A stretch of DNA of 64,000 bases from Apricaphanius iberus. Taxonomy: Eukaryota > Chordata > Actinopteri > Cyprinodontiformes > Aphaniidae. Position 1 is the first letter of the stretch, and each line of letters begins with the position of its first letter. The stretch is taken from positions 496,001-560,000 of the forward strand of contig JAPXFQ010001532.1 in assembly GCA_028564705.1 (NCBI GenBank). The letters run 5' to 3'. The notes under the pieces were generated by a model. That model was not told the DNA's origin. It saw nothing but the letters and a program-made list of their open reading frames with translations, and ran no database searches. Of this stretch, positions 1 to 9,532 are shown one piece after another. A program made the position numbers and the translations under genes.

Positions 1-679
1 AGATCTTAGTGAACTGCTTAAGTAATCAGAACAGAGAAGTTTTTGCCATATGAGAACAGAGAGAAACTGTAAGTCGATAGGCTAAATTATTCAGAACATT
101 TACACATATTTTCTCTTTAATTAGGCTGAGACTGAATTGCTCTGCTTCTATATATGGCTTATGCAAAATTAGATTTGCTACAGAATTAAAAAATTTAACC
201 TAAATTGAGGCGACTCAAAGTTAATGGGTGACCGACTGAGGGGACTGTAAACTAAATAGTAAGGGTGTATTTATGCATATTCACTGATTAAGTACGCTGT
301 TAGCTGAATTACTCTGTCTGGTCATAGTGACAGAGGTGTGTAAAGTAGGCCAGTTCTGAGGGCAAAAAAATCCTTGTGTAAGATAAAAGCAAACCCAAAT
401 AACCGGCTGGTTATTGCCTATTAAAGTTAACTCAAAATAGTTTATCTGATAATAGTAGCATTTAATCACCAGATATTTAAGAAAATAAATACAAGTTTCA
501 CATGCAATTACTGATATAAATTATCCTTTTCATGATATTCTAATTTTATGACCAGTTCCTGTACAATGAATTACACATGTGAAAGAGAAAAAGAACGTAA
601 TGTAACCTTTCGTAGTTTAGGTAGATAAAGGTCTCTGTGATATCTGCGTAAAATATTCAGTTTTTACAAATGTCAGAAG
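1..679. other. Intergenic stretch, nothing recognised
   Basis: AT-rich DNA with no coding pattern, no clear terminal repeats and no structured RNA that I can see. It may be intron of the leftward L-amino-acid oxidase gene, because the later exons of that gene must lie beyond the left edge of the window. Confidence 0.4.
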
Positions 680-689
680 ATCTTTTTTT

Positions 690-778
690 AAAACTTTTTT
701 TTTCATCAAGGACCCATAACAATACTACCACGGACTACTAGGGATCCACAGACCCCAGTTTGAGAAACACTGGCCTAC
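690..778 (+). repeat. Fragment of a dispersed hAT-type repeat
   Basis: The text around 745-775 (cagaccccagtttgagaaac and neighbours) matches a phrase I know from the ends of fish hAT-type repeats. Only this short piece is present. The family assignment is from memory of the pattern and is weak. Confidence 0.35.
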
Positions 779-779
779 A

Positions 780-1075
780 GGACACTACAGAGGCACTCAT
801 CCTGGCAGCACAGAAGCAGGCTCTGAGCACCACAACGATAAAGGCTCACATCTACCACAGCAGAGACCAAAAGGTTTAGGCTGTGCAAACAGTCATCTGA
901 GATGATCCAGCACATAACAGCAGGGTGTAAAATGCTGGCAGGGAAAGAATACATGGAACGTCATAACCAAGTGGCTGGTATAGTATACAGAAACATCTGT
1001 GTGTAGTACGGCTGGAAACCCCAAGGTCAAAGTGGGAAACACCTCCAAAGGTGGTGGAGAATGACTCAGGGCCGA
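780..1075 (+). pseudogene. Decayed LINE polymerase C-terminal fragment
   Basis: Reading the plus strand with two frame changes and two stop codons gives the C-terminal tail of a non-LTR retrotransposon polymerase. Successive pieces read LILAAQKQALSTTTIKAHIY, then CK..MIQHITAGCKMLAGKEYM and RHNQVAGIVYRNIC, then a segment with RSKWETPPKVVEND. The Cys-Xn-His-X4-Cys spacing (C K ... H I T A G C) is typical of the zinc-knuckle-like tail of several LINE polymerases. The piece is only about 300 bp, has no 5' part and cannot be functional. The clade (possibly R4/Dong-like) is a guess. Confidence 0.55.
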
Positions 1076-1079
1076 TATC

Positions 1080-1355
1080 GTTCTAATGTACTCATATCAG
1101 GGTCGGTTAGTTAACCAATACCATGAACAGGTAATGCTAACAGAAAATGCTAATTTTTCAATTGAAATGTGGTGATTATTATTAATATTCTTTTAAAAAA
1201 TCAAATTCACTATTATTTGTTGTAAAAAAGTAGAGAAGAAAATAAAACCTGTTTTCCAATTCATAGAATTTTTTGTGTGGTAAAAATATCGGAATAGGTA
1301 CTCAGATCCAAGTGTCGGTATCGCATCGGTTTGAAAAAAGTGGTATCGTTGCCTC
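1080..1355. repeat. GGTATCG-type dispersed repeat remnant
   Basis: Segments around 1075-1085 and 1290-1352 carry the cgatat/ggtatcgcatcgg text typical of a fish interspersed repeat. A second fragment of similar text sits at about 53925-53970 (ccagtatcggtatcggtaca). The class is uncertain. Confidence 0.3.
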
Positions 1356-1437
1356 CCTGTTAGAACTTCCTCAATATAACTTCAACCTGATTACTTTTTA
1401 TAGAAAAAATACTCAGGATGCAATCTAGTAGTTCAGT

Positions 1438-2060
1438 TTAAGTTAAATTCGACCAATCACCACTACTGTTGGAGTTATATCTTGTAAAATATTCATTCAT
1501 CTTATTTACTCTGTTCTCACAATTCAATATTGTTAACTGATTTCTGGTAGAGTTCATATTAATCCCTTTTTTCACTGTTTCCCAAAGATGTCTGCTGTTA
1601 CTTGCGTTGAAACTGTCTTCTAAGGGCTTCCCATGTTTGTGTCTAGCTTCTTTCAATAAAGTATGGAGAGCCTTCTGCGCACATTAGACTGATATGATCC
1701 CTGTTTTTAATAGACATTTTTTTATATTTATATTTTTTGTTATGAATGCTTTATTATTAGGGTAATAAGTTACAACTTTTCTTGGAACAATATTGTTGAT
1801 CTAAAAAACTGAATATAATCAGTGATTTTTTCTGTGGCCTTATTCAGCTCTAAATTGCGAAACAAGCTCCAATCAGTTCCACAAAAACATCCTCTTAGTG
1901 TGTCCATGCTGTCCTCAGTCCACTGCAACATAGTTTGTTTGCACTTTTTGTCCAGGGGCCCCCATCCTCCTAAATCTGGCCCCCAGTGGCAGATCCATAC
2001 TTTTTCTTCCAGGGGTGGCACAGAAGGGGCAGCTAGTTCTGACAGGTGCTCGGTTGGCAC
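1438..2060 (-). pseudogene. Decayed LINE fragment, endonuclease-RT linker region
   Basis: Minus-strand reading frames between about 2060 and 1438 resemble the linker between the endonuclease and reverse transcriptase of CR1/L2/Jockey-type fish LINEs. One piece reads MDTLRGCFCGTDWSLF followed by KITDYIQFF; the next reads RHLWETVKKGINMNS followed by NRVNKMNEYFTRY. The order and spacing fit one ancestral ORF with stops and a frame break near 1700-1780. Catalytic RT motifs are not present, so this is a truncated relic. The family assignment rests on remembered patterns. Confidence 0.5.
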
Positions 2061-2440
2061 CCGTAAATCAAGGTTCCGCAGTAAAAAAAGAAATGTATGT
2101 CCCGCGACTTCGTTCAGATAAATGTTTTAAAATAAAAGACATTTTTCCCTCTTTTAAAACAGTTCCTAAAACTAAATGTATTCTAAATCATTGAACTACA
2201 ACATCAGACAGTCAGGGGGTTGCACCAGGGGCGGCACGTGCCACCCCCTAGATGCGCAACTGCTGGCCCTGGCTAACTGTATATGATTCTAAATTACAGC
2301 AAATGACAGTTTGCATTATATTGTTAAAATGGACACTCAATTCCTATTGGTAGAACTACAATAACTGAGTAAGCGTTGGAAGAAAAAAGAATCTAATATC
2401 ATCAGGAGCTGATGAGTGGACTGATAGCTAAATTTTACAT
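2061..2440. other. Non-coding gap, probable intron
   Basis: No coding signal. A short phrase at 2218-2255 (ggggcggcacgtgccacccc) is GC-rich and partly self-complementary, probably the edge of an old repeat. It lies inside the presumed second coding intron of the leftward oxidase gene. Confidence 0.35.
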
Positions 2441-2467
2441 CTAACAGTCATGACCCATATAGCTAAC

Positions 2468-2867
2468 CTTATGTCCAGCATCTTCTAAGACCTTCGCAGC
2501 AGTCAGTCCAGCCATACCCCCACCGATCACTGCCACGTGCTGGGGCGTCTTAGCAGCAGGCAGACCTTTGGTCACAATGTCCAGCAGCTCACTGTAGTCC
2601 GTGTCCTGGAGGCACTCATAGAGAGGATCTCCTGTGATCCCGCTTGCTGCGAAAACCACAATTCCCACCAGAACCAGTGGAGCTGAGAGACAGAGACAGT
2701 AACAGCTCCAGTAAAGCACCAAATGCAACCATCCACATTCACTTTGTGTTCCTTACATACAGAGGATAAAGTAATAACGATGATGGCATCTCTGATAACA
2801 GCTAGTTATTATATATATTCATATATAAAAAACTTGTGTTAAACATACCAAATTTGCACAGTGCCAT
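2468..2867 (-). CDS. il4i1: L-amino-acid oxidase (IL4I1-type), N-terminal exons
   Basis: Two exons encode the first 78 residues of a secreted flavoenzyme that oxidatively deaminates L-amino acids to keto acid, ammonia and hydrogen peroxide. The start exon (2867-2849) reads MALCKF and ends at a G|GTATGT donor. The next exon (2682-2468) follows a pyrimidine-rich CAG acceptor and ends AAG|GTTAGC. Joined, they give an uninterrupted frame. Residues 1-21 are a hydrophobic signal peptide, followed by DPLYECLQD and the FAD dinucleotide-binding loop VIGGGMAGLTAAKVLEDAGHK (GxGxxG at residues 60-65). The family is about 500 residues, so most of the protein lies left of the window. An unspliced reading would start at MHLVLYWS inside the intron; I reject that because the spliced start gives a clean signal peptide. 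Truncation by the nearby repeats cannot be excluded. Confidence 0.85.
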
Positions 2868-2934
2868 GTGAGAAATCATCCTGAGAACAACACTCCACAG
2901 CCTGGAGCGCCTTCCTCTGCTGAGGTTAATGACT
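2868..2934 (-). other. il4i1: 5' UTR part of il4i1 exon 2
   Basis: A pyrimidine-rich tract ending CTCTCAG at 2935-2936 marks a 3' splice site. The exon then runs to the ATG at 2867 without another strong splice signal. The boundary is inferred from splice consensus only. Confidence 0.55.
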
Positions 2935-3139
2935 CTGAGAGAGGAAACAGAAACCTAACAAACAGAAACATGATTTAGGTCTAGCTAAAGGAGCAATTAG
3001 ATGAAAGTCTCTGAAAACACACCCACCCACACACACACACATACATATACAAAATGAATTACATTTGATATAAAGCTTGACAAGTGTTGCCTTTTTTAAA
3101 TGATAATAGAATAATAAGTATTGCCACTTCAGAGCTACA

Positions 3140-3286
3140 TTAACTCACCTCTGTCAAAGGAAATGTGTTGTAAGTTGTAGCAGTTCTGGACATGACTGAG
3201 TAGAACTGACCCTGAGTCGCTGGTGGGGCTAAAGTATCAGAGTGGTGAGGCTGACTGGGAAACCTGGGGAGCACGGTACGTGCCAT
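3140..3286 (-). other. Candidate alternative first exon of il4i1
   Basis: On the minus strand, an ATG at 3286 opens a 48-codon frame (begins MARTVLPRFPSQPHH) that runs to a strong donor, GAG|GTGAGT at 3149/3148, and stops six bases past the donor. It lies between the non-coding first exon (3571) and the exon with the main start (2934). If joined to the latter, the frame would hit a stop after two codons, so it would act as an upstream ORF rather than a new N-terminus. I do not recognise the peptide; the ORF could be chance. Confidence 0.3.
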
Positions 3287-3570
3287 GCTGCACATAAGGT
3301 CATTTTTATGATGCCTCTTTCAGGTCTCCCAGAAATATTTTCCCACACCAGCTCGAGAATCAACCACACTGAACAAATCAGATTAGGGAGGGTATACTAG
3401 TCATCAGCACACCTCATTTCCTCCATCTTCCCTCATTTCAGGATCTGACCTGAAGGCATTCATTCAGAAGCATCCAAAAAAATGCTCAGGCTCAGCTTTC
3501 AGACGCATTTTTTCCCCCTGAACAGTCAGTTAATAAAGATTACTATAAACATAAATTAGTTCTTACTTAC

Positions 3571-3608
3571 CAGTGAGACGGTAGACGGACCCACTTCTCT
3601 GCTTGTCC
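3571..3608 (-). other. il4i1: Non-coding exon 1 of il4i1 (approximate 5' end)
   Basis: The exon ends at a perfect donor, CTG|GTAAGTAAG (3571/3570). The 5' end is placed about 30 bp downstream of a TATA box at 3639-3632, so it is approximate. No ATG lies in the exon. It would splice to the acceptor at 2935. Confidence 0.6.
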
Positions 3609-3631
3609 TCCACAGAACTGCACATACTTGG

Positions 3632-3686
3632 CTTTTATATCCTGAAGTAAATGAAAGCAAAAGCAGGTTTGGAGTTTCATTTTCCC
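3632..3686 (-). promoter_or_regulatory. il4i1 core promoter with TATA box and ISRE
   Basis: Read on the minus strand, the site GGGAAAATGAAACT (3686-3673) matches the interferon-stimulated response element consensus AGTTTCNNTTTCNY in reverse orientation. TATAAAAG follows at 3639-3632, about 35 bp downstream, and then the non-coding exon with a strong donor. The arrangement fits an inducible TATA promoter. IL4I1 is known in mammals as a cytokine-induced immune gene; interferon control here is inferred from the motif. Confidence 0.65.
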
Positions 3687-3699
3687 GACTTCAGGCCAG

Positions 3700-4719
3700 A
3701 AACCCAAGTCACCAACTGTACAATACAAGCAGAGACAGGAGGTTTAATGAAGACAGTACACCCTCATTCCTTTCCAAGGTTAACATATCGGAAGGTATTA
3801 AAAAAGAAATGCTTCTAGGTTGTAAAATGATTGGATCACTTCAAGTGTACAAAGATTCAAATCTGTCTTAATATTGAAATTATATTATAAAATATTGGCA
3901 TGCTTAGCAAATAAGTACACTACACAATATTGTAGCTGAAAACCCCCAAAAACATTGGACCAATGACTTGATGGAGATGTTCTGTTTACGATTTTATCAT
4001 TCATTCAGATTGATTTCTGCACAGCTCTCTTCAGGCCCAGCTGAAGCTTTGCAATCAGCCAGAACCCTGGACTTTGACTAGGCCAGGTGTCTGCAACAGT
4101 GTGTGGCTGTTTAGGCTCCTAAAATGTTTGGCCAATAACAACACAGAACTGAGAAGGTTTCAGATTTAACTAACTAATTGTTGAATCAGTAATTGAGAGA
4201 AGTGTTCAAAGAATTAGAACAACAGAAAAACATCCCAGGAATGTTAAATATTTGGATTTTTTTGTCGTTAAGATGCAAATTATTTATTTTGCTTTTTGTC
4301 TTTTTTATATGAAACATTTCATTCCAGAAACTGTTTTCAGTCTCTTGTTCTTTGTTTTCTGCCCTCAAAGTCAATGAAATTTCTGTTCCTCATTTTCACA
4401 ATTTCCACAGCAAAGTTTTGCATTACTGGTATTTAATCAATTAAATAAACAATTATAACTTTGCTCTTTTTAAAGAGTGCTAAAGTTTTTTGACATCTGT
4501 GTTATTTATTAAGGGCCAGGTAAAAAATGGCTCTTTGTCTTCTAGAGGTTACTGACCTAGGCCTTGATTCTTTTTGTTTTTCAGTCACTTTGTTGTAGAT
4601 TTGTATCTTTGTGGAGTCACTGCTGTGTTGAAGTCTACTTGCTGTAACCCAAAGTAGCAGTTTATCATCAATAAAGAATTAGATCAGTCTGGTTGACAAT
4701 TTTATCCAGCAAATCAAAG
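3700..4719. other. Intergenic stretch, nothing recognised
   Basis: AT-rich upstream DNA of the leftward oxidase gene. I see no coding frames with family resemblance and no clear repeat ends here. Confidence 0.35.
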
Positions 4720-5345
4720 CACAATTTACACTGGATTTAAGAAGTATGTAGACCCTTGTTAAAATGATTTTTTTCTGATGTCTTGGTCCAAACTTACTGT
4801 ATGTCAACATCTTACCTGTGCTGTATACACAGTAGCAAAATGAAGAATCTATTGAATGATCCAACCTAATAAAAACATCTAGATGTGAGTTCTCAGGGTG
4901 TGTTTGCACTAAGGAATGAAGAAGCAAGACAAGCCTCTGCCTCCGGGTCTGACTAAAACCTCCCAAACTTCATGCCAAGCTGTTTCTAAGCAAACCTGAA
5001 CTGTTGGGTCCCAAATATGTATTTGTCACATATTTAGGAACATGATCATTCCAGAGGGGACACCATGCCTGCTGTAAAACATGGAGCTGTCAGCATCAAG
5101 GTCCTGAAGTGATGTTGGTTTCCTTTGCAGAAAATGAGAGTTTAGGAATGACCTAGCCAATGTATAGAGCTAATACTGATTGTAAAACGCTCATAGAGGT
5201 TTACGGGCATCAGAAATTCTTGCAGTTTGATAGATTTGGAAAACCTCTACAAGGCAGATTGAGCAAATAGTCCAAAGTCAAGATGTGGTATTGTGACAGA
5301 CGCTGAACAAAGCCGACTTAATCCTGAAACAGAATAATTGTCTGT
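4720..5345 (+). mobile_element. Decayed, internally deleted Tc1-like transposon
   Basis: The left end near 4722-4770 (tttacactggatttaagaag, then gtagacccttgtt) matches the known fish Tc1-like end that begins with tacactggatataaaaag. Inside, MPAVKHGAVSIKVL at about 5065 resembles the conserved transposase motif PAVKHGGGSxMVW. The text at 5240-5330 (gcaaatagtccaaagtcaag, then atgtggtattgtgacagacg) matches the 3' coding end of the same family. The element is missing most of its middle and has stops throughout. Confidence 0.6.
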
Positions 5346-6887
5346 CATCTAAAGACCTCATTAACTTCTGTAGTTTTTACATTTTCCTCCTATCAGATTA
5401 GTCACTTTATTGAAACAAGAAAAGAGCAAAGTAAAGATAGTAAATGTTTGGGAATTACCTATAATTTGGTATATTTTTGTTATTTTATATAGTATATATT
5501 ATTTATATTACCTGTTGCTTCAAGAGAAATCCCCGACAGAGAGACATCAGACTAACTTTGAGATCTAACAGTCCAGAAATATCAATACCCTAAGGAAAAG
5601 GTGAAGTCAGAAGTCTTTGAGGTCATAGGTCAGGGTTTAAGTCGGATTAAATGCTGTTCTAACAAGAATCTGGGAGTTAAGTCAGCCAGAAGGTCTGTTC
5701 TCTCAACACCGTGAGAAAACTGATGTTTGGCCTTAAAAATGGATCAATGAACCTCTCCATAGGACTAGGAGAGGACTGATTCTAGCCTGTTAGTAAGCCA
5801 GCACATTAACAATGAAGGTGTAAATTTACTGTCAGGAAGCATTTTTTATTTCTTTATTTAAATGAAAACTGAAAGCAGAAATGTCTCTGAATGAGCCAGA
5901 TGAAGGTCCAATCACAGACAAGTCTTATAAATGTCCACAGCAAGCTCAATAGAGGGGAGTTTCATTTTCCTTTCCTTGGAATGAAGCGTCCATTTCCATA
6001 CTTTGTTGTGCATATTTTATCTCTACAGAAAAAAATATGTTTTGATAAAATCAACAGAATCACATCTTAATAATAATGAAATAGTAAAGGCAGTGATTAC
6101 TGCCTCAGTTCAGATTACCAACACACAGATTAATGAATAATAGATCTGAGGGACAAAGGTTGACTCTTTGTCAAATCCACATTAAGAATTCTCTGCATTT
6201 CTTGTTCTTTATTCTTCACGACGGTGGGAGAAACCTGCAGATTCTCTAATAAGTTCACCGTTTTAAACACAATCTCTCAAAAAACTAATTTTATTGTATA
6301 TTATGCTTTTACACCAACTCAGTTTTAACCCCCCCCCCCCCCCCCGAAATCTAAAATAGCTTTGTCCATCTGTTCTTTTTAAGAGGATAATATTAAAAAC
6401 ACCTTTTAAAAAGTCATATCGTAAAACAGGAAACAGTTTAATAAAATAATTTTTTTTATTGAAAAGGATATTTTTCAAAAGCCAGCCTTATAAGTAGACA
6501 ACTAATTGAAATGATCTGTGATTTGTATCAGCATATTTAGTATTTGTCCTGGATAAGTATGTCCAGATCAGGTTTTTTTCCCCTCGAGTCCGAGTCATTT
6601 GATTATGAATAACTAACAATAACAAGTCCTGATCCGATACTTCTATATGTAATACATAAAAAAGAACGGAGAAAAAGATTCAGGATGTTACTTATTTTTT
6701 ATTTAATTCACCTTATTTCAACATGTAGGTACTGTTAATAAACAGAGCACTTCTGTGAGGTAGCTGAACAATCAAGTAATAAAATACAATAAATTCTTCT
6801 TCTCTTTTGGGCTTAAGTGAAACAGTAAATATAAAAAGTAAAATATAAAAAGAAATAACACCTCAACTTAAATAAACTTAATGAGTA
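5346..6887. other. Intergenic stretch with poly-C run
   Basis: AT-rich DNA without recognisable genes. It includes a 17-base C run at 6329-6345 and a second ISRE-like site at 5958-5971, listed separately. Confidence 0.35.
5956..5971. promoter_or_regulatory. Second ISRE-like site upstream of il4i1
   Basis: The 15-mer ggagtttcattttcc is repeated exactly from the il4i1 promoter (3671-3685) and fits AGTTTCNNTTTCNY. It lies 2.3 kb upstream of the TATA box. The flanks are not duplicated, so this is not simply a copied block. Function is inferred from the motif only. Confidence 0.35.
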
Positions 6888-7435
6888 TACAGTGGGGAGA
6901 ACAAGTATTTGAGACACTGAAGTTTTCCCACTTACAAAGCATGTAAACGTCTGTAATTTGTAACAAAGGTACTCTTCAAATGTGGGGGACTGAAACTAAA
7001 ACAAAAATGCAGACAATTACAGTGGATGATATAAAATACTTTCCATTTTATTGCATGACATAAGTATTTGATACATTAAACAGAACTCAATATTTGGAGC
7101 AGAAACCTTTGTTAGCAGTTACAGAGATCAGGGGTCTCATTTATAAAACATCGTGTAGAATCCCTACTAAAAGTGTACGTACGACCAAAACAAAAAGTTT
7201 GCGTACGCCAAAAACATTTCTGATTTATAAAACCATGCCTACGCACAGGTGTAAGCAATTTCCCTTTATAAATCACAGTCTTCCTGGAAGTTTGTGCACG
7301 TGAATTTGGCTCATATCCCGCCTGAACACGCCCAAATCTGGCTATAAAAGGTCAATGCAAAGCAGGACATGAATATTGATGCATATGGAAATATGGTAAC
7401 AACAAAAGAAAAACAAGAAGATAAACTTTACGGAG

Positions 7436-7873
7436 ATGTTGATTGAAGTGCTAGTGGGTGAAGTGGAGGCTAGAAGAGACATTTTATTTGGTGGACACAG
7501 CAGCGGTGTCACAAATAAAAGGAAGAACTGTGAGTGGCAGCATGTGGCGTCTGTAGTGCAGACTGACAGGACGGTACCCGAAATAAATAGAAAAAAAGTG
7601 GTCGGACCTCAAAGTCAAGAAAAAAAAAACGTGCTTCCCACCGCCAGAGTGGATCTGCTACTGGAGGGGGTCCGTGTAAACCCAAGCTGACACTAAATAT
7701 GAGCATATTTTAAGGAGACAGACTAATATGCAGAGTATTTTCAACTGTTAGATGGCGAGGATGAGGAGGCTGAGGAAGATGAGGTTGCCCAGCGTCTAGT
7801 GACAGCCATTGATACCTTAAATGATACAATAAAACAATTTTTACATCCTGGTCGTTCCTTGCTCCCTGGGTGA
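7436..7873 (+). pseudogene. Harbinger Myb/SANT-like DNA-binding protein remnant
   Basis: The frame starting at 7436 reads MLIEVLVGEVEARRDILFGG and continues with SSGVTNKRKNCEWQHVASVV and TVPEI. This is the Myb/SANT-like fold of the second protein that Harbinger elements encode to bring the transposase to the nucleus and DNA. The frame shifts near 7620. In another frame come QSGSATGGGPCKPKLTLNMS, then an acidic stretch and the tail QRLVTAIDTLNDTIKQFLHP, ending with TGA at 7871-7873. At least one frameshift and a stop break it. The transposase remnant follows, convergent. Confidence 0.7.
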
Positions 7874-7899
7874 AGGCTTCCTGTGGAGGAGGAGGCGGC

Positions 7900-8160
7900 T
7901 GTGGGTTGGGTTCTCATGCTGGGAGGTGTTAGGCCAGGAGGGAGGGGAATTTCCTCGGACGGGGCCCTTATAGTAATACTGGTGCAGTCAATTGCGCCGA
8001 TTATGTTTGGGAAACCGGACATTGCTGCAAATTGCATCTTAATTTCGGCCTGCTCCCCCACAGTATATGGAAACGTGATGTATCCCTGCTCATCTTAATG
8101 ATCCCATCCAAGACTGCAGGCATTATTGCGCTCAGGGACGGCAGATGATTCAATTTACTA
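7900..8160 (-). pseudogene. Harbinger (HARBI1-like) transposase remnant
   Basis: Minus-strand frames read PAVLDGIIKMS, then TVGEQAEIKMQFAAMSGFPN followed directly by IIGAIDCTSITIRAPSEE. The GAIDCT motif carries the first catalytic Asp of the HARBI1-type DDE nuclease. The family normally continues after APSE for about 150 residues, through the second Asp and the Glu; here the frame runs into unrelated sequence at once. It is therefore a truncated gene with at least one frame break upstream. Confidence 0.7.
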
Positions 8161-8605
8161 ATTGGCACACAGTCCTGGCCCTTTTATCTGAGTTTAAGGT
8201 TTTCAGATACATTTTATGTATCTATTTTAATATTGAAAAATGTTTTTAGAAGAGCTGTAGCTCACTGCAAAGCTACAGTATAGATATCATTGCTGGTTTG
8301 GATGTTTATAATAACATGAATCCATAATTAATGTTTGGTGTGAGGTGAAATGATATGCGTGAGAGGAGTAATATGCAGTCTGGCTGCAGTTCACCACCTC
8401 ACCAAATGCGTCGTCGACTCCCTCGTCTCCAAAATGTCCGTACGCACGGATCAGAGTTGGCGTACAGGTGCGCACATTTTCCCGTCAAGTGTGTTTTTTA
8501 AAAATCCCAACTTTTGCTTTGAAAGTGGCGTACGCCAGTTTCAGGCCCCGTTTTGTGCGTACGCAACGTTTATAAATGAGACCCCAGACGTTTTCTGTAG
8601 CTCTT

Positions 8606-9532
8606 CACCAGGTTTTCTCACACTGCAGCAGGGATTTTGGCCCACTCCTCCATACTGATCTTCTCCAGAACGTTCAGGTTTTGGGGCTGTCGCTGGGTAA
8701 CACAGACTTTCAGCTCTTTCCAAAGATTTTCTATTGGATTCAGGTCTGGACACTGGCTGGGCCACTCAAGGACCTTCAGATGCTTCCTATGGTGCCACTC
8801 CTTAGTTACCATGGTGATGTGTTTCTGGTCGTTGTCATGCTGGAAGAACCAGCCACGACCCATCTTCAATGCTCATACTGAGGGAAGGAGATTGTTGGCC
8901 AAGATCTCACCATGCATGGCCCCATCCATCCTCCATCAATACGCTGCAGTCGTCCTGTCCCCTTTGCAGAAAAGCATCCCAAAAGAATGATGCTTCCACC
9001 TCCATGCTTTACAGTTGGGATGGTGTTCTTGGCGTCGTTCTCAGCCTTCTTCTTTCTCCAAACACAGTGAGTGGAGTTTAGGCCAAAAAGCTCCACTTTT
9101 GTCTCATCAGATCACATGGCCTTCTCCCATTCTTCCTCTCCAGATGGTAATTGACAAACTTCACATGGTCCTCGACATGCTCTGGCTTGAGCAGGGCGAC
9201 CTTTCATGCACTGCACGCAAGGTCCATGACAGTGGAGTGTTTTACTGATGGTTTTCTTTGAATGATTGTGGTCCCAGCTCTATTCAGGTCACTGACCAGG
9301 TCCTGCCGTGTAGTTCTGGGCTCATCCATCATTGTCCTCATGATCATTGATGCCCCACCAGAAGAGATCTTGCATGGCGCTAAAGACCGAGGGAGTTTGA
9401 CCGTCGTCTTGAACTTCTTCCATTTTCTAATTATTGCACCAACGGTTGTTGCCTTTTCACCAAGCTACTTGCCAATTGTGCCATAGCCCATCCCAGCCTT
9501 GTGCAGCTCTACAGCTCTCTGGTCTTGGCCAT
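8606..9532 (-). pseudogene. Tc1-like transposase, broken
   Basis: The minus-strand start MAKTREL at 9532 is followed at once by a stop. Downstream pieces in different frames include [20 protein letters not shown] with GTGRLQR, and then HDNDQKH and [19 protein letters not shown], which carry the second Asp and the final acidic residue of the DD34E catalytic triad. The C-terminus is near 8606-8618. Upstream, the start and HTH region lie beyond 9100 with a deletion after codon 7. Compared with the ~340-residue family it has several frameshifts and cannot be active. Confidence 0.8.

Larger units (their letters stand above)
7132..8584. mobile_element. PIF/Harbinger element nested in the Tc1 copy
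   Basis: Terminal inverted repeats gggtctcatttataaaac and gtttataaatgagaccc bound the insertion, with the 3-bp duplication CAG on each side (7129-7131, 8585-8587). Subapical acgtacg/gtacgc motifs recur near both ends. Inside are remnants of both genes of a Harbinger transposon: a plus-strand Myb-like/SANT gene and a minus-strand DDE transposase. Removing the insertion restores the Tc1 reading agagatcag|acgttttctgtag, so it postdates the Tc1 copy. At 1.45 kb it is deleted relative to full elements. Confidence 0.85.

Noticed and set aside
2441..2728. A single unspliced oxidase frame starting MHLVLYWS
   Set aside because: The first residues come from intron sequence. Splicing 2849 to 2682 gives a clean signal peptide and proper donor/acceptor sites.
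8350..9486. Plus-strand frames over the Tc1 element
   Set aside because: They are antisense to the transposase.
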